Shown in pieces: positions 9,082 to 18,257 of a stretch of 64,000 bases of DNA. Each line of letters starts with the position of its first letter. Position 1 is the stretch's first letter. Made by a program: the position numbers and the translations under genes. Below the pieces are notes generated by a model that made no database searches, was not told where the DNA came from, and was given only the letters and a program-made list of their open reading frames with translations. Source of the DNA: Atlantibacter hermannii (GTDB lineage Bacteria > Pseudomonadota > Gammaproteobacteria > Enterobacterales > Enterobacteriaceae); NCBI RefSeq assembly GCF_009907385.1, contig NZ_JAAATR010000018.1, positions 124,001-188,000 on the forward strand. Direction: 5' to 3'.

Positions 9082-10749
9082 TTATTTAGCGATACGTTTG
9101 TACTTAATCCGCTTCGGCTCCAGCGCGTCGGCGCCAAGGGTGCGTTTCTTGTACTCTTCGTATTCGGTAAAGTTACCTTCGAAGAATTCCACTTTACCTT
9201 CATCCTGGTAATCCAGAATATGGGTCGCGATACGGTCAAGGAACCAACGGTCGTGCGAGATAACCATGGCACAGCCCGGGAATTCCAGCAGGGCGTTTTC
9301 CAGCGCGCGCAGGGTTTCGATATCCAGATCGTTGGTCGGTTCATCGAGCAGCAGCACGTTGCCGCCTACCTGCAACAGCTTCGCCAGGTGCAGACGACCG
9401 CGCTCACCGCCGGACAATTCGCCCACGCGTTTGCCCTGGTCGACGCCTTTGAAGTTAAAGCGGCCCACGTAGGCGCGGCTGGGCATTTCGGTGTTGCCGA
9501 TACGCATAATGTCCAGCCCGCCGGACACTTCTTCCCACACGGTTTTGCTGTTATCCATGCTGTCGCGGAACTGATCCACAGACGCCAGCTTCACGGTTTC
9601 ACCCAGAGTGATGGTGCCGCTGTCCGGCTGTTCCTGGCCTGACATCATGCGGAACAGGGTGGATTTACCCGCGCCGTTCGGCCCGATGATGCCGACAATC
9701 GCGCCTTTCGGCACCGAGAAAGTCAGGTCGTCGATCAGTACGCGATCGCCGTAGGATTTACGCAGATTAGTGACTTCAACCACTTTATCCCCCAGACGCG
9801 CGCCCGGTGGGATAAACAGTTCGTTGGTCTCGTTACGTTTTTGGTATTCGGTGTTGTTCAGCTCTTCAAAACGCGCCAGACGGGCTTTGCCCTTGGACTG
9901 ACGGCCTTTCGCGCCCTGGCGCACCCATTCCAGCTCTTTCTCAATAGACTTGCGGCGTGCCGCTTCCTGAGAGGCTTCCTGCGCCAGACGCTGATCTTTC
10001 TGCTCCAGCCAGGAGGAGTAGTTGCCTTCCCACGGAATGCCTTCGCCACGGTCCAGCTCCAGGATCCAACCGGCAACGTTATCGAGGAAGTAACGGTCGT
10101 GGGTGATTGCCACCACGGTGCCCTCGAAGTCGTGCAGGAAGCGCTCGAGCCACGCCACGGATTCGGCATCCAGGTGGTTAGTGGGTTCGTCGAGCAGCAG
10201 CATGTCTGGTTTTTCCAGCAGCAGGCGGCACAGCGCGACGCGGCGGCGTTCACCACCGGACAGGTTGCCGATTTTGGCATCCCAGTCCGGCAGGCGCAGC
10301 GCATCGGCGGCGCGCTCCAGCTGGATGTTCAGGTTGTGGCCGTCGTGGGCCTGGATGATCTCTTCAAACTTGCCCTGTTGTGCGGCCAGTTTATCGAAGT
10401 CGGCGTCCGGCTCCGCGTATTTGGCATACACTTCGTCGAGGCCTTTCAGCGCGTTAACCACTTCGGAAACCGCTTCTTCCACGGATTCACGCACGGTGTG
10501 TTCAGTGTTGAGCTGCGGCTCCTGTGGCAGATAGCCGATTTTGATGCCAGGCTGCGGACGCGCTTCGCCTTCGATATCGGTATCAATGCCCGCCATGATA
10601 CGCAGCAGGGTGGATTTACCGGCGCCGTTCAGGCCCAGCACCCCGATTTTCGCCCCGGGGAAAAAGCTCAGAGAGATGTTTTTAAGAATATGGCGTTTCG
10701 GCGGAACCACTTTGCCGACACGATGCATGGTATAAACGAATTGAGCCAC
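9082..10749 (-). CDS. ettA: Energy-dependent translational throttle protein EttA (ABC-F)
   Basis: ABC-F ATPase that binds the ribosomal E site and gates entry into elongation according to the ATP/ADP ratio. Two ABC domains are visible: Walker A GLNGAGKST (residues 39-47), signature LSGGERRRV and Walker B DMLLLDEPTNHLD; then [24 protein letters not shown] and LLLDEPTNDLD. The charged linker (EKELEWVRQGAKGRQSKGKARLARFEEL) is the P-site interaction motif. I choose the GTG at 10747-10749, giving 555 residues, exactly the E. coli length and N-terminus (AQFVYTMHRVGKVVPPKR), preceded by AAAGAGGCG. An upstream in-frame ATG at 10776 would add nine unconserved residues. Confidence 0.96.
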   Translation of the reverse strand: MAQFVYTMHRVGKVVPPKRHILKNISLSFFPGAKIGVLGLNGAGKSTLLRIMAGIDTDIEGEARPQPGIKIGYLPQEPQLNTEHTVRESVEEAVSEVVNALKGLDEVYAKYAEPDADFDKLAAQQGKFEEIIQAHDGHNLNIQLERAADALRLPDWDAKIGNLSGGERRRVALCRLLLEKPDMLLLDEPTNHLDAESVAWLERFLHDFEGTVVAITHDRYFLDNVAGWILELDRGEGIPWEGNYSSWLEQKDQRLAQEASQEAARRKSIEKELEWVRQGAKGRQSKGKARLARFEELNNTEYQKRNETNELFIPPGARLGDKVVEVTNLRKSYGDRVLIDDLTFSVPKGAIVGIIGPNGAGKSTLFRMMSGQEQPDSGTITLGETVKLASVDQFRDSMDNSKTVWEEVSGGLDIMRIGNTEMPSRAYVGRFNFKGVDQGKRVGELSGGERGRLHLAKLLQVGGNVLLLDEPTNDLDIETLRALENALLEFPGCAMVISHDRWFLDRIATHILDYQDEGKVEFFEGNFTEYEEYKKRTLGADALEPKRIKYKRIAK

Positions 10750-10980
10750 GTTGCGACTTCGCCTCTTTATATTCATTGGTGATGTGATTAGTGGCGAAGT
10801 GTAGCCTTTTTCCCGGGGTAATCCCAGCCTCGCGGGCGCGGAGTGTTAGCTCGCCCGCAGCCCGCTTTAAAGTAAAAAAGTGTCCGCGACGTGGCGCAAC
10901 CGCAAACCCCTGGTTAGCATAAAGTATCGTATTACAGCGGCATGATGCCGCAGCCGTTAATCCATCATGAGGGATGTCGT

Positions 10981-12915
10981 GTGATGAAAGCTAAACAGAC
11001 CGCCTGGCGAGTGCTGACTGCGGGCGTGTGTCTGATGACCATCAGCCATGCCGTATGGGCTGATTCGCTGGAAGAGCAGCGCAGCCGCTACGCGCAGGTA
11101 AAGCAGGCCTGGGATAATCGCCAGATGGATACCGTGGCGCAATTGATGCCCACCCTGACCGAATATCCGCTCTATCCTTATTTGCAGTACCGCCAGTTAA
11201 CTGACGATCTCATGAATCAACCGGCGTTAGCTGTCACGCAGTTTGTGCGCGCCAACCCGACGCTGCCGCCCGCCCGAACCCTGACCAACCGGTTTGTTAA
11301 TGAACTGGCGCGGCGTGAGGACTGGCGCGGGCTACTGGCGTTCAGCCCGCAACCGCCTTCCGCCACGGAAGCGAAATGCAACTACTACTACGCAAAGTGG
11401 AATACCGGCGATACCGTTACCGCGTACAGCGGAGCGAAAGACATTTGGCTGACCGGGAAGAATTTGCCGTCGGCCTGCGACCGGCTGTTTTCTGCCTGGC
11501 GCAGTTCCGGGCAGCAGGATCCGCTCGCGTATCTGGAGCGCATCCGGCTGGCGATGAAAGAGGGCAATACCCGCCTCGTCACGAATCTGGCCTCGCAGAT
11601 GCCAGCGGATTATCAGACGGTTTCCAGCGCGCTGATCAGCCTGGCGAACGATCCCAACAGCGTACTGACCTTTGCCCGTAGCGTCGGTTCCACCGATTTC
11701 ACCCGCCAGATGGCGGCGGTGGCTTTTGCCAGCGTGGCGCGCCAGGATGCGGAAAACGCCCGGCTGATGATCCCTTCGCTGGTGCAGGCGCAGCAGCTTA
11801 ACGATGCCCAGGCGCAGGAACTGCGCGATCTGGTGGCGTGGCGTCTGATGGGGAATGACATCACCAGCGAGCAGGCCCGCTGGCGCGATGATGCGATCAT
11901 GCGTTCGGAATCCACCTCGCTGATTGAACGGCGGATCCGCATCGCGCTGGGCATCGGCGATCGCGTCGGGCTGAACACCTGGCTGGCGCGGCTGCCGATG
12001 GAAGCCAAAGAGAAAGACGAATGGCGCTACTGGCAGGCAGATTTACTGCTGGAACGTGGCCGTACTGAAGAGGCGAATGAAATCCTGCGCTCGCTGATGC
12101 AACAACGCGGCTTTTATCCGATGGTGGCGGCTCAGCGTTTAAATGAAGAGTATCCGCTGCGGGTGGATAAAGCCCCGAAAGCCGATTCAGTATTATTCCA
12201 GAGCGCAGAGATGGCGCGGGTGCGCGAGCTGATGTACTGGGGGCTGGATAACACCGCGCGCAGCGAATGGGCGAACCTGATCACCAGCCGCCCCAGCCAG
12301 GAGCAGGCCGCGCTGGCGCGTTATGCGTTTGACCGCGACTGGTGGGATCTCAGCGTGCAGGCCACCATCGCCGGTAAGCTGTGGGATCATCTCGAAGAGC
12401 GCTTCCCGCTGGCCTATGAAAACCTGTTTAAACGCTACGTCAGCGGCAAAGACATCTCGCAAAGCTATGCCATGGCGATTGCCCGCCAGGAGAGCGCCTG
12501 GAACCCGAAAGTGCGCTCGCCGGTCGGCGCGTCGGGGCTGATGCAAATCATGCCCGCCACCGCCGCGCATACCGTTCAGAAGTTCGGTATTCCGGGCTAC
12601 AGCGGCGTGAATCAGCTGCTCGATCCGGAAACCAATATCAATATCGGTACGCAGTATCTGGAATCGGTGTATCAGCAGTTCGGCGATAACCGCATTTTCG
12701 CTTCGGCGGCATATAACGCCGGGCCGGGACGGGTACGCACCTGGCTGGGCAACAGCGCGGGCAGAATCGACGCGGTGGCGTTTGTCGAGAGCATCCCGTT
12801 CTCAGAAACCCGCGGCTATGTGAAAAACGTACTGGCCTATGACGCCTACTACCGTTATTTCATGGGCGATAAACCGGTCCTGATGACGCAGAATGAGTGG
12901 CAACGCCGTTACTGA
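10981..12915 (+). CDS. slt: Soluble lytic murein transglycosylase Slt
   Basis: Periplasmic lytic transglycosylase that cleaves peptidoglycan glycan strands to 1,6-anhydro-muropeptides. A signal peptide (TAWRVLTAGVCLMTISHAVWA) is followed by the long alpha-superhelical U/L domains and the C-terminal SLT catalytic domain. The catalytic Glu504 lies in AIARQESAWNPK, followed by SPVGASGLMQIMPATA and FASAAYNAGPGRVRTWLG. I take the GTG at 10981 (644 residues; E. coli 645), with GAGGG seven bases upstream; the ATG at 10984 is the alternative. It is divergent from ettA, with 231 bases between, in which I could call no clear site. Confidence 0.95.
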   Translation: MMKAKQTAWRVLTAGVCLMTISHAVWADSLEEQRSRYAQVKQAWDNRQMDTVAQLMPTLTEYPLYPYLQYRQLTDDLMNQPALAVTQFVRANPTLPPARTLTNRFVNELARREDWRGLLAFSPQPPSATEAKCNYYYAKWNTGDTVTAYSGAKDIWLTGKNLPSACDRLFSAWRSSGQQDPLAYLERIRLAMKEGNTRLVTNLASQMPADYQTVSSALISLANDPNSVLTFARSVGSTDFTRQMAAVAFASVARQDAENARLMIPSLVQAQQLNDAQAQELRDLVAWRLMGNDITSEQARWRDDAIMRSESTSLIERRIRIALGIGDRVGLNTWLARLPMEAKEKDEWRYWQADLLLERGRTEEANEILRSLMQQRGFYPMVAAQRLNEEYPLRVDKAPKADSVLFQSAEMARVRELMYWGLDNTARSEWANLITSRPSQEQAALARYAFDRDWWDLSVQATIAGKLWDHLEERFPLAYENLFKRYVSGKDISQSYAMAIARQESAWNPKVRSPVGASGLMQIMPATAAHTVQKFGIPGYSGVNQLLDPETNINIGTQYLESVYQQFGDNRIFASAAYNAGPGRVRTWLGNSAGRIDAVAFVESIPFSETRGYVKNVLAYDAYYRYFMGDKPVLMTQNEWQRRY

Positions 12916-12939
12916 TGATGCGCAATATGTTATGCTGCT

Positions 12940-12957
12940 GTACTAGTTAAATAGTAT
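12940..12957. promoter_or_regulatory. TrpR operator at the trpR promoter
   Basis: GTACTAGTTAAATAGTAT is a near-palindrome matching the trp operator core (ACTAGTT-AACTAGT). It lies 20 bases before the trpR start and overlaps the expected promoter (TATGTTATGCT just upstream), which fits autorepression by TrpR-tryptophan. Confidence 0.75.
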
Positions 12958-12976
12958 GAAGGTAGGGCGGCATAAC

Positions 12977-13306
12977 ATGACTCAACAATCACCCTGGTCC
13001 GCAGCGCAGGATGAACAGAGCCAACAGGAATGGCTACGCTTTGTGGATCTCCTGAAGCAGTCCTTCGACAATCAGCTTCATCTTCCGCTATTGACGCTGC
13101 TCCTGACGCCGGACGAACGGACGGCGCTGGGGACGCGCGTGCGTATTATTGAAGAACTGCTGCGCGGCGAGATGAGCCAGCGCGAACTGAAAAGCGAGCT
13201 GGGAGCGGGGATCGCCACGATCACGCGCGGCTCCAACAGCCTGAAGTCCGCCCCGGTGGAGTTGCGCGCCTGGCTTGAAGAGATCCTGCTGAAAACTCAG
13301 CGGTAA
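12977..13306 (+). CDS. trpR: trp operon repressor TrpR
   Basis: Tryptophan-activated dimeric repressor, 109 residues (E. coli 108). The start is the ATG of [10 protein letters not shown] at 12977; an upstream ATG at 12956 falls in the operator and would add seven unrelated residues. The helix-turn-helix [23 protein letters not shown] and the preceding [16 protein letters not shown] segment that shapes the tryptophan pocket are intact. It follows slt by 61 bases and overlaps the end of convergent yjjX by ten bases. Confidence 0.96.
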   Translation: MTQQSPWSAAQDEQSQQEWLRFVDLLKQSFDNQLHLPLLTLLLTPDERTALGTRVRIIEELLRGEMSQRELKSELGAGIATITRGSNSLKSAPVELRAWLEEILLKTQR

Positions 13307-13812
13307 ACGGCGTTGTGAAACGGTGAGAGCGCCAGCACCACCGCCTGATGGTAAACGCTGCTGCGGGTCAGCGCACCGGCGGTAAATACGCCAATCGCCC
13401 CCTCTTTACGGCCGATTTCATTAATTCCGGTATACGCCGACATCACCGGGCCAAGCGCCTGACCCGCGCGCACTTTTTCGAGGATCGCGGCGGGAAGGGG
13501 CAGCGTGGCGGATCGCGCTTCGCCGCGCTGTTGCGCATTTTCAATAACCACCCAGCTGAAGGTACTGTCGTCATCAATACCGGCTTCAATCGCCACCCAA
13601 AAATCGGCATCCGGGCACAGCGCGCGGGCATTGACCACGCGATTGCGTGCGCCTTGCCGCGTTTCATGACTGCCGAATGGCTGTTCCGGCACGCCGCTCT
13701 CGACGTCCACCGAGGTGATGTGGCAGGATCCTGATGTAAATATCTCGTTAAATGCCTGCAGAATCGCCTGAATTTTGGCGGGATTGGTGGTAGCGCAGAT
13801 AACGTGGTACAT
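13297..13812 (-). CDS. yjjX: Inosine/xanthosine triphosphatase YjjX
   Basis: House-cleaning nucleotide phosphatase that hydrolyses ITP and XTP, 171 residues (E. coli 170). Conserved motifs are [20 protein letters not shown] at the N-terminus (substrate-binding loop), [19 protein letters not shown], and [11 protein letters not shown] (metal-binding region), ending with LSPFHNAVY. It is transcribed leftwards and converges with trpR with a ten-base overlap, as in E. coli. Confidence 0.95.
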   Translation of the reverse strand: MYHVICATTNPAKIQAILQAFNEIFTSGSCHITSVDVESGVPEQPFGSHETRQGARNRVVNARALCPDADFWVAIEAGIDDDSTFSWVVIENAQQRGEARSATLPLPAAILEKVRAGQALGPVMSAYTGINEIGRKEGAIGVFTAGALTRSSVYHQAVVLALSPFHNAVYR

Positions 13813-13866
13813 AATGTTTAACGTCTCGTCTTAATCAATATCGTCGCAGTATAACGGATAAAAAGC

Positions 13867-14514
13867 ATGTTACAGGTATACCTTGTTCGTCACGGTGAAA
13901 CGCAGTGGAATGCCGAACGTCGCATTCAGGGCCAGTCTGACAGCAAACTCACCGAGAAGGGTGAGCGCCAGGCGTATCAGGTGGGGGAGCGTGTCAAAAC
14001 GCTGGGCATTACCCACGTGATTGCCAGCGATCTGGGGCGGACGCGCCGCACGGCGGAAATTATCGCCGATGCCTGCGGCTGCGAAGTCACCTACGATCCG
14101 CGCCTGCGCGAGCTGGACATGGGGGTGCTGGAACAGCGCCACATCGACGCGTTAACCGAAGAAGAAGAGGGCTGGCGACGTCAGCTGGTTAACGGCACCG
14201 CCGATGGCCGTATCCCTGATGGCGAATCGATGCTTGAACTCAGCGAGCGCATGCATGCGGCGTTGAATGCGTGTCTGTCACTGCCGAAAGGCAGCCGTCC
14301 GCTACTGGTCAGCCACGGTATGGCGCTGGGTTGCCTGGTGAGCACTATCCTTGGCCTGCCGGCCTGGGCTGAGCGTCGTCTGCGTCTGCGTAACTGCTCG
14401 ATTTCACGCGTTGATTACCAGGAAAGCGCCTGGCTGGCGTCGGGATGGGTAGTAGAAACGGCGGGCGACGTCTCACATCTGGACGCCCCCGCGATGGATG
14501 AGTTACAGCGCTAA
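13867..14514 (+). CDS. gpmB: Phosphoglycerate mutase-family phosphatase GpmB (YtjC)
   Basis: Histidine phosphatase superfamily member, 215 residues as in E. coli. The phosphohistidine motif LVRHGETQWNAERRIQGQSDSKLTEKG is at residues 5-31, with ASDLGRTRRTAEI and the second catalytic histidine in LLVSHGMALGCLV. The name says phosphoglycerate mutase, but physiological activity as a mutase is doubtful; a broad phosphatase role is possible. Divergent from yjjX; its end overlaps the end of convergent rob by four bases. Confidence 0.93.
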   Translation: MLQVYLVRHGETQWNAERRIQGQSDSKLTEKGERQAYQVGERVKTLGITHVIASDLGRTRRTAEIIADACGCEVTYDPRLRELDMGVLEQRHIDALTEEEEGWRRQLVNGTADGRIPDGESMLELSERMHAALNACLSLPKGSRPLLVSHGMALGCLVSTILGLPAWAERRLRLRNCSISRVDYQESAWLASGWVVETAGDVSHLDAPAMDELQR

Positions 14515-15383
14515 GTGCGGCGAACCGGGATCAGGTAATCGCAACGCAACTGGATTGGGCGCTCACCGCGTTTGGCATCTTCAGCGGGGAAGTAGCGCTC
14601 AATATCCACGCCGCGGCGGCGCGTCAGCCCGAGCTTCGGCATGACGGTGCCGTACAGTAAAAAGATAAATTCCTGTAGCCCGGTACCCAGCCCTTCATAG
14701 GTAAACTGCACATAATCACCGCCTTCCACCGTGACCGGGTGGCAGTCCTGTATATGGCCGTTAATCAGATCCGGCGACAGGGCGGTGGTATACAGCACTT
14801 CCTGATCGTCGTCTCTTTCCAGGCTTGGGCGGGATTCATTCAGGCCGTACAGCACCGGCGGAATATCCGGGGAATTCCCCAGAAACGCTTGCCAGAAATG
14901 CACGCGCATTTCATGGCGCAGTTCCGCCATCTCTTCCAGTGAACAGACGTAGCTCTGAGTCAGGCCTGTCAGATGCAGGACGGGAAGGGTGACGAATTCA
15001 TGAACCGGAAGCGGCGTATTATCAAGGCTGAGGGGGGACCGCATCCCTTGCGCGCTCCAGTCAGAAGAACGGCGGTAAAGCGCTGGCGTCACTGAGAACT
15101 GCTTCTTGAATGCCCGGGTAAAGGTCTGCTGCGAATCGAAGCGATACTGTAACGCGATATCGAGAATAGGCCGCGAGGTTAAACGCAGGGCGACAGCGGA
15201 TTTGGATAACCGACGCGCACGGATATAGGCGCCGATAGCATGGCCCGTAACATCTTTGAACATTCTTTGTAGATGCCACTTGGAATAGCCTGCTTTCGTT
15301 GCCACATTATCGAGAGACAGGGGTTGATCAAGATGGCCTTCCAGCCAGCTTAACAAATCGCGAATAATCCCGGCCTGATCCAT
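14511..15383 (-). CDS. rob: Right origin-binding transcriptional activator Rob
   Basis: AraC/XylS-family activator of the mar/sox/rob regulon, 290 residues (E. coli 289). The N-terminal AraC domain has both helix-turn-helix units (LDNVATKAGYSKWHLQRMFKDVTGH and ILDIALQYRFDSQQTFTRAFKKQF). The C-terminal GyrI-like domain (about 120-290) binds bile salts and fatty acids and controls sequestration of the protein. The start matches MDQAGIIRDLLSWLEGHLD of E. coli. Confidence 0.96.
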   Translation of the reverse strand: MDQAGIIRDLLSWLEGHLDQPLSLDNVATKAGYSKWHLQRMFKDVTGHAIGAYIRARRLSKSAVALRLTSRPILDIALQYRFDSQQTFTRAFKKQFSVTPALYRRSSDWSAQGMRSPLSLDNTPLPVHEFVTLPVLHLTGLTQSYVCSLEEMAELRHEMRVHFWQAFLGNSPDIPPVLYGLNESRPSLERDDDQEVLYTTALSPDLINGHIQDCHPVTVEGGDYVQFTYEGLGTGLQEFIFLLYGTVMPKLGLTRRRGVDIERYFPAEDAKRGERPIQLRCDYLIPVRRT

Positions 15384-15568
15384 ATCTGTTCCTCATCCAT
15401 AATACACCTGGGTGTTTTCGGTAGCGGATAGTAGCATTCTTTAGTCTTTTAGCGCTGGGTGTTTTGTTTAACAAAATGTGCCAGATTTGGCATTAATATA
15501 TTCTTAAATTAATAATAACGTGAAATTTAACGATATTTATCACCCTAACACTCTTATCTGGTAAAAAT

Positions 15569-16051
15569 ATGAAATATAAAGCATTAACCCTGGCGGCACT
15601 GCTGTTAGGCATGAGCGGCGGTTTGCACGCAGAAGAAATTGGCTCAGTGGATACCGTATTTAAGTGGCTCGGCCCGGATCATAAAATCGTGGTGGAAGCT
15701 TTTGACGATCCGGATGTGCAAAACGTCACTTGCTATATTAGCCGCGCCAAAACCGGCGGTATTAAAGGCGGCCTGGGCCTGGCGGAAGACACCTCAGATG
15801 CGGCGATTTCCTGCCAGCAGGTGGGGCCGATTACCCTGTCAGACAAAATTAAAAGCGGCAAAGCGCAGGGTGAAGTGGTATTCCGAAAACGCACCTCATT
15901 GGTGTTCAAAAAACTTCAGGTCGTGCGTTTTTATGATATGAAGCGTAACGCCCTTATTTATCTCACCTACTCCGATAAAGTGGTGGAAGGATCGCCGAAA
16001 AATGCCCTTAGCGCCGTGCCGATCATGCCATGGAATAGCCCGCAACAGTAA
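15569..16051 (+). CDS. creA: CreA family periplasmic protein
   Basis: First gene of creABCD, 160 residues (E. coli 157). A signal peptide is visible ([21 protein letters not shown], cleavage near residue 21). The mature protein belongs to the CreA family of unknown biochemical function, with conserved [22 protein letters not shown] and [26 protein letters not shown]. creB begins 12 bases after its stop. Confidence 0.94.
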   Translation: MKYKALTLAALLLGMSGGLHAEEIGSVDTVFKWLGPDHKIVVEAFDDPDVQNVTCYISRAKTGGIKGGLGLAEDTSDAAISCQQVGPITLSDKIKSGKAQGEVVFRKRTSLVFKKLQVVRFYDMKRNALIYLTYSDKVVEGSPKNALSAVPIMPWNSPQQ

Positions 16052-16063
16052 AGGAATACCCGG

Positions 16064-16753
16064 ATGAGCTCCTCCCTGATCTGGCTGGTGGAAGATGAAA
16101 TCAGCATCAGCGAAACGCTGGGCTATGTGCTGCAACAGGAAGGGTTTCGGGTGAGGACCTTTGAGCGGGCCTTGCCCGCGCTGGCCGCACTGCATGCCGG
16201 GCCGCCGGATTTAGCCATTCTGGATGTCGGGTTGCCGGATATCAGCGGGTTTGAATTGTGCCGTCAACTTCTCGCGAAAAACCCGGCCTTGCCGGTGCTG
16301 TTTTTAACCGCCCGCAGCGACGAAGTCGATAAACTGCTGGGGCTGGAAATGGGCGCTGACGACTATGTGGCGAAACCCTTCTCGCCCCGCGAAGTGTGCG
16401 CGCGCGTGCGGACTATTCTGCGCCGCGTAAACCGCATAAAAGAGCCTGAAAGCGTCATTACGGTCGGTTCGTTCGAACTGAACCCCCTGGCTGCGTCCGT
16501 GGTGTGGTGCGGCGTGCCGCTGAAGCTTACCCGCTACGAATATCTGCTGATGAAAATGCTGCTTGAGGCGCCAGGGCGCGTGTTCTCGCGCCAGCAGCTG
16601 ATGGATCATGTCTGGCAGGACGCTCAGGAGAGTTTCGACCGCACCGTCGATACGCATATCAAAACCCTGCGCGCGAAATTACGCGAGGTCAATCCCGCCT
16701 TATCGCCGATTAATACCCATCGCGGTTTAGGTTACAGCCTGGTGGTGTGCTGA
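16064..16753 (+). CDS. creB: Two-component response regulator CreB
   Basis: OmpR/PhoB-type response regulator of the CreBC system, 229 residues. The receiver domain has the phosphoacceptor Asp54 in LAILDVGLPDI and a conserved Lys in GADDYVAKPFSPRE. The C-terminal winged helix (about 130-229) includes LTRYEYLLMKMLLEAPGRVFSRQQL and DRTVDTHIKTLRAKL. It binds TTCAC direct repeats; such a box lies in front of creD (18182-18197). Its stop overlaps the creC start. Confidence 0.96.
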   Translation: MSSSLIWLVEDEISISETLGYVLQQEGFRVRTFERALPALAALHAGPPDLAILDVGLPDISGFELCRQLLAKNPALPVLFLTARSDEVDKLLGLEMGADDYVAKPFSPREVCARVRTILRRVNRIKEPESVITVGSFELNPLAASVVWCGVPLKLTRYEYLLMKMLLEAPGRVFSRQQLMDHVWQDAQESFDRTVDTHIKTLRAKLREVNPALSPINTHRGLGYSLVVC

Positions 16754-18180
16754 TGCGCATCGGTATGCGTTTGCTGCTGGGCTATTTTCTGATTGTGGCG
16801 GTAGCGGCGTGGTTTGTGATTTCTATCTTTGGGGAAGAGATCAAACCGGGCGTGCGCCGTGCTACCGAAGGCATGCTTAACGACTCCGCCACCCTGTTAG
16901 CCGAAATTGCCCGCGATGATTTGCTTTCCGGCCAGCCTGGGCAGGGCGAGCTGGCGCGCGCCTTCGCCCGGCTGAATCTCCATCCGGTCAGAGCGAATAT
17001 CTCCGGCATCATCAAAAATAAAAATGAGTATCGCGTATATCTTACTGACGCCACGGGGAAGGTGGTATACGACTCGTCAGGCCAGGCGCTGGGGCAAGAT
17101 TACTCGCGCTGGAACGACGTCTGGCTGACGCTGCGCGGTAAGTATGGCGCGCGCAGTTCCCCGCGCGATCCCAACGATCCGGATAGCTCGGTGATGTATG
17201 TGGCGGCACCGGTCAGAAATAACGGTCAGATCATCGGCGTTCTGTCGGTAGGCAAACCGAACAGCGCCCTTGAGCCGGTGATCCGCCGCAGCCAACGGCG
17301 GATCCTGATTGCCGGCGCGGCGCTGCTGGGCATTGCGCTGCTGATTGGCCTGGGCGTGGCGCTGTGGATCAACCGTTCTATCAGTAAACTGGTGCGTTAC
17401 GCCGACGCCGTGACCCAGGATCGGCCCGTACCGTTGCCCAATCCGGGCAGCAGCGAGCTGCGTAAGCTGGCCCACGCCCTGGAAAACATGCGCGTCCGGC
17501 TGGAAGGGAAGAATTACATCGAGCAGTACGTCCACGCGTTAACCCATGAGCTGAAGAGCCCGCTCGCTGCCATTCGCGGTGCGGCGGAAATCTTGCGTGA
17601 AGCGCCGCCGCCTGACGTCATCGCCCGGTTTAGCGACAATATCCTCCAGCAAAATGCCCGCATGCAGCAACTGATCGAAAAACTGCTCCAGCAGGCAAAA
17701 CTGGAAAACAAGCTGGAGATCCAGCGTGCGTCGATTGAGGTTGCCGGGCTGTTTCAAACCGTGATGGAAAATCATGCGCCGCAGGCGACGACGCGTGGCA
17801 TCAGGTTGCAGGCGGATGAGCGCAGCGCCTCCGATATCTTTATTGCGGGCGACCGAGCGCTGCTTGCCCAGGCGCTAAGCGGCCTTATCGATAACGCCAT
17901 GGATTTCACTCCGCCAGGCGGGACGGTTGAGCTACTTGCCCGACAGCAGAGCAATGCGATTGCCTTAATTGTCACTGATACCGGTAGCGGAATTCCAGAT
18001 TTTGCCCTGCCACGGGTATTTGAACGTTTTTACTCCTTGCCGCGCAGCCACGGGATGAAAAGCAGCGGGCTTGGGCTGACGTTTGTTCAGGAAGTGGCCC
18101 GCCTGCATTTAGGCGAGGTCATGCTACGTAACCGCCCCGAGGGCGGCGTGGAAGCCTGCATGCGTTTACCCATCGCCTGA
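16753..18180 (+). CDS. creC: Two-component sensor histidine kinase CreC
   Basis: Inner-membrane sensor kinase, 475 residues (E. coli 474). Two transmembrane segments flank a periplasmic sensor domain (about 5-25 and 180-200), then HAMP, the H-box with phosphoacceptor His265 in THELKSPLAAIRGAAEI, and the ATPase domain with N-box LIDNAMDF, DTGSGIP and SSGLGLTFV. I start it at the ATG at 16753, which overlaps the creB stop in TGATG and puts the histidine at the E. coli position; an in-frame ATG two codons upstream (16747) is the alternative. Confidence 0.95.
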   Translation: MRIGMRLLLGYFLIVAVAAWFVISIFGEEIKPGVRRATEGMLNDSATLLAEIARDDLLSGQPGQGELARAFARLNLHPVRANISGIIKNKNEYRVYLTDATGKVVYDSSGQALGQDYSRWNDVWLTLRGKYGARSSPRDPNDPDSSVMYVAAPVRNNGQIIGVLSVGKPNSALEPVIRRSQRRILIAGAALLGIALLIGLGVALWINRSISKLVRYADAVTQDRPVPLPNPGSSELRKLAHALENMRVRLEGKNYIEQYVHALTHELKSPLAAIRGAAEILREAPPPDVIARFSDNILQQNARMQQLIEKLLQQAKLENKLEIQRASIEVAGLFQTVMENHAPQATTRGIRLQADERSASDIFIAGDRALLAQALSGLIDNAMDFTPPGGTVELLARQQSNAIALIVTDTGSGIPDFALPRVFERFYSLPRSHGMKSSGLGLTFVQEVARLHLGEVMLRNRPEGGVEACMRLPIA

Positions 18181-18181
18181 C

Positions 18182-18197
18182 TTCACCTTAACTTCAC
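18182..18197 (+). promoter_or_regulatory. CreB-binding cre tag upstream of creD
   Basis: TTCAC-CTTAAC-TTCAC is an exact match to the known CreB recognition sequence TTCAC-N6-TTCAC. It lies 61 bases before the creD start, where CreB activates creD in E. coli. A further partial repeat (TTCAT) follows at 18202-18206. Confidence 0.88.
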
Positions 18198-18257
18198 ACA
18201 ACTTCATTCAACCCCCATTTTCACTGCGTAAAGTGCCCTCATTCCAAAGGAGGGCTT

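Noticed and set aside
9841-10782. A 313-codon plus-strand frame opposite ettA.
   Set aside because: Antisense of a highly conserved ABC-F gene; no recognisable domain.
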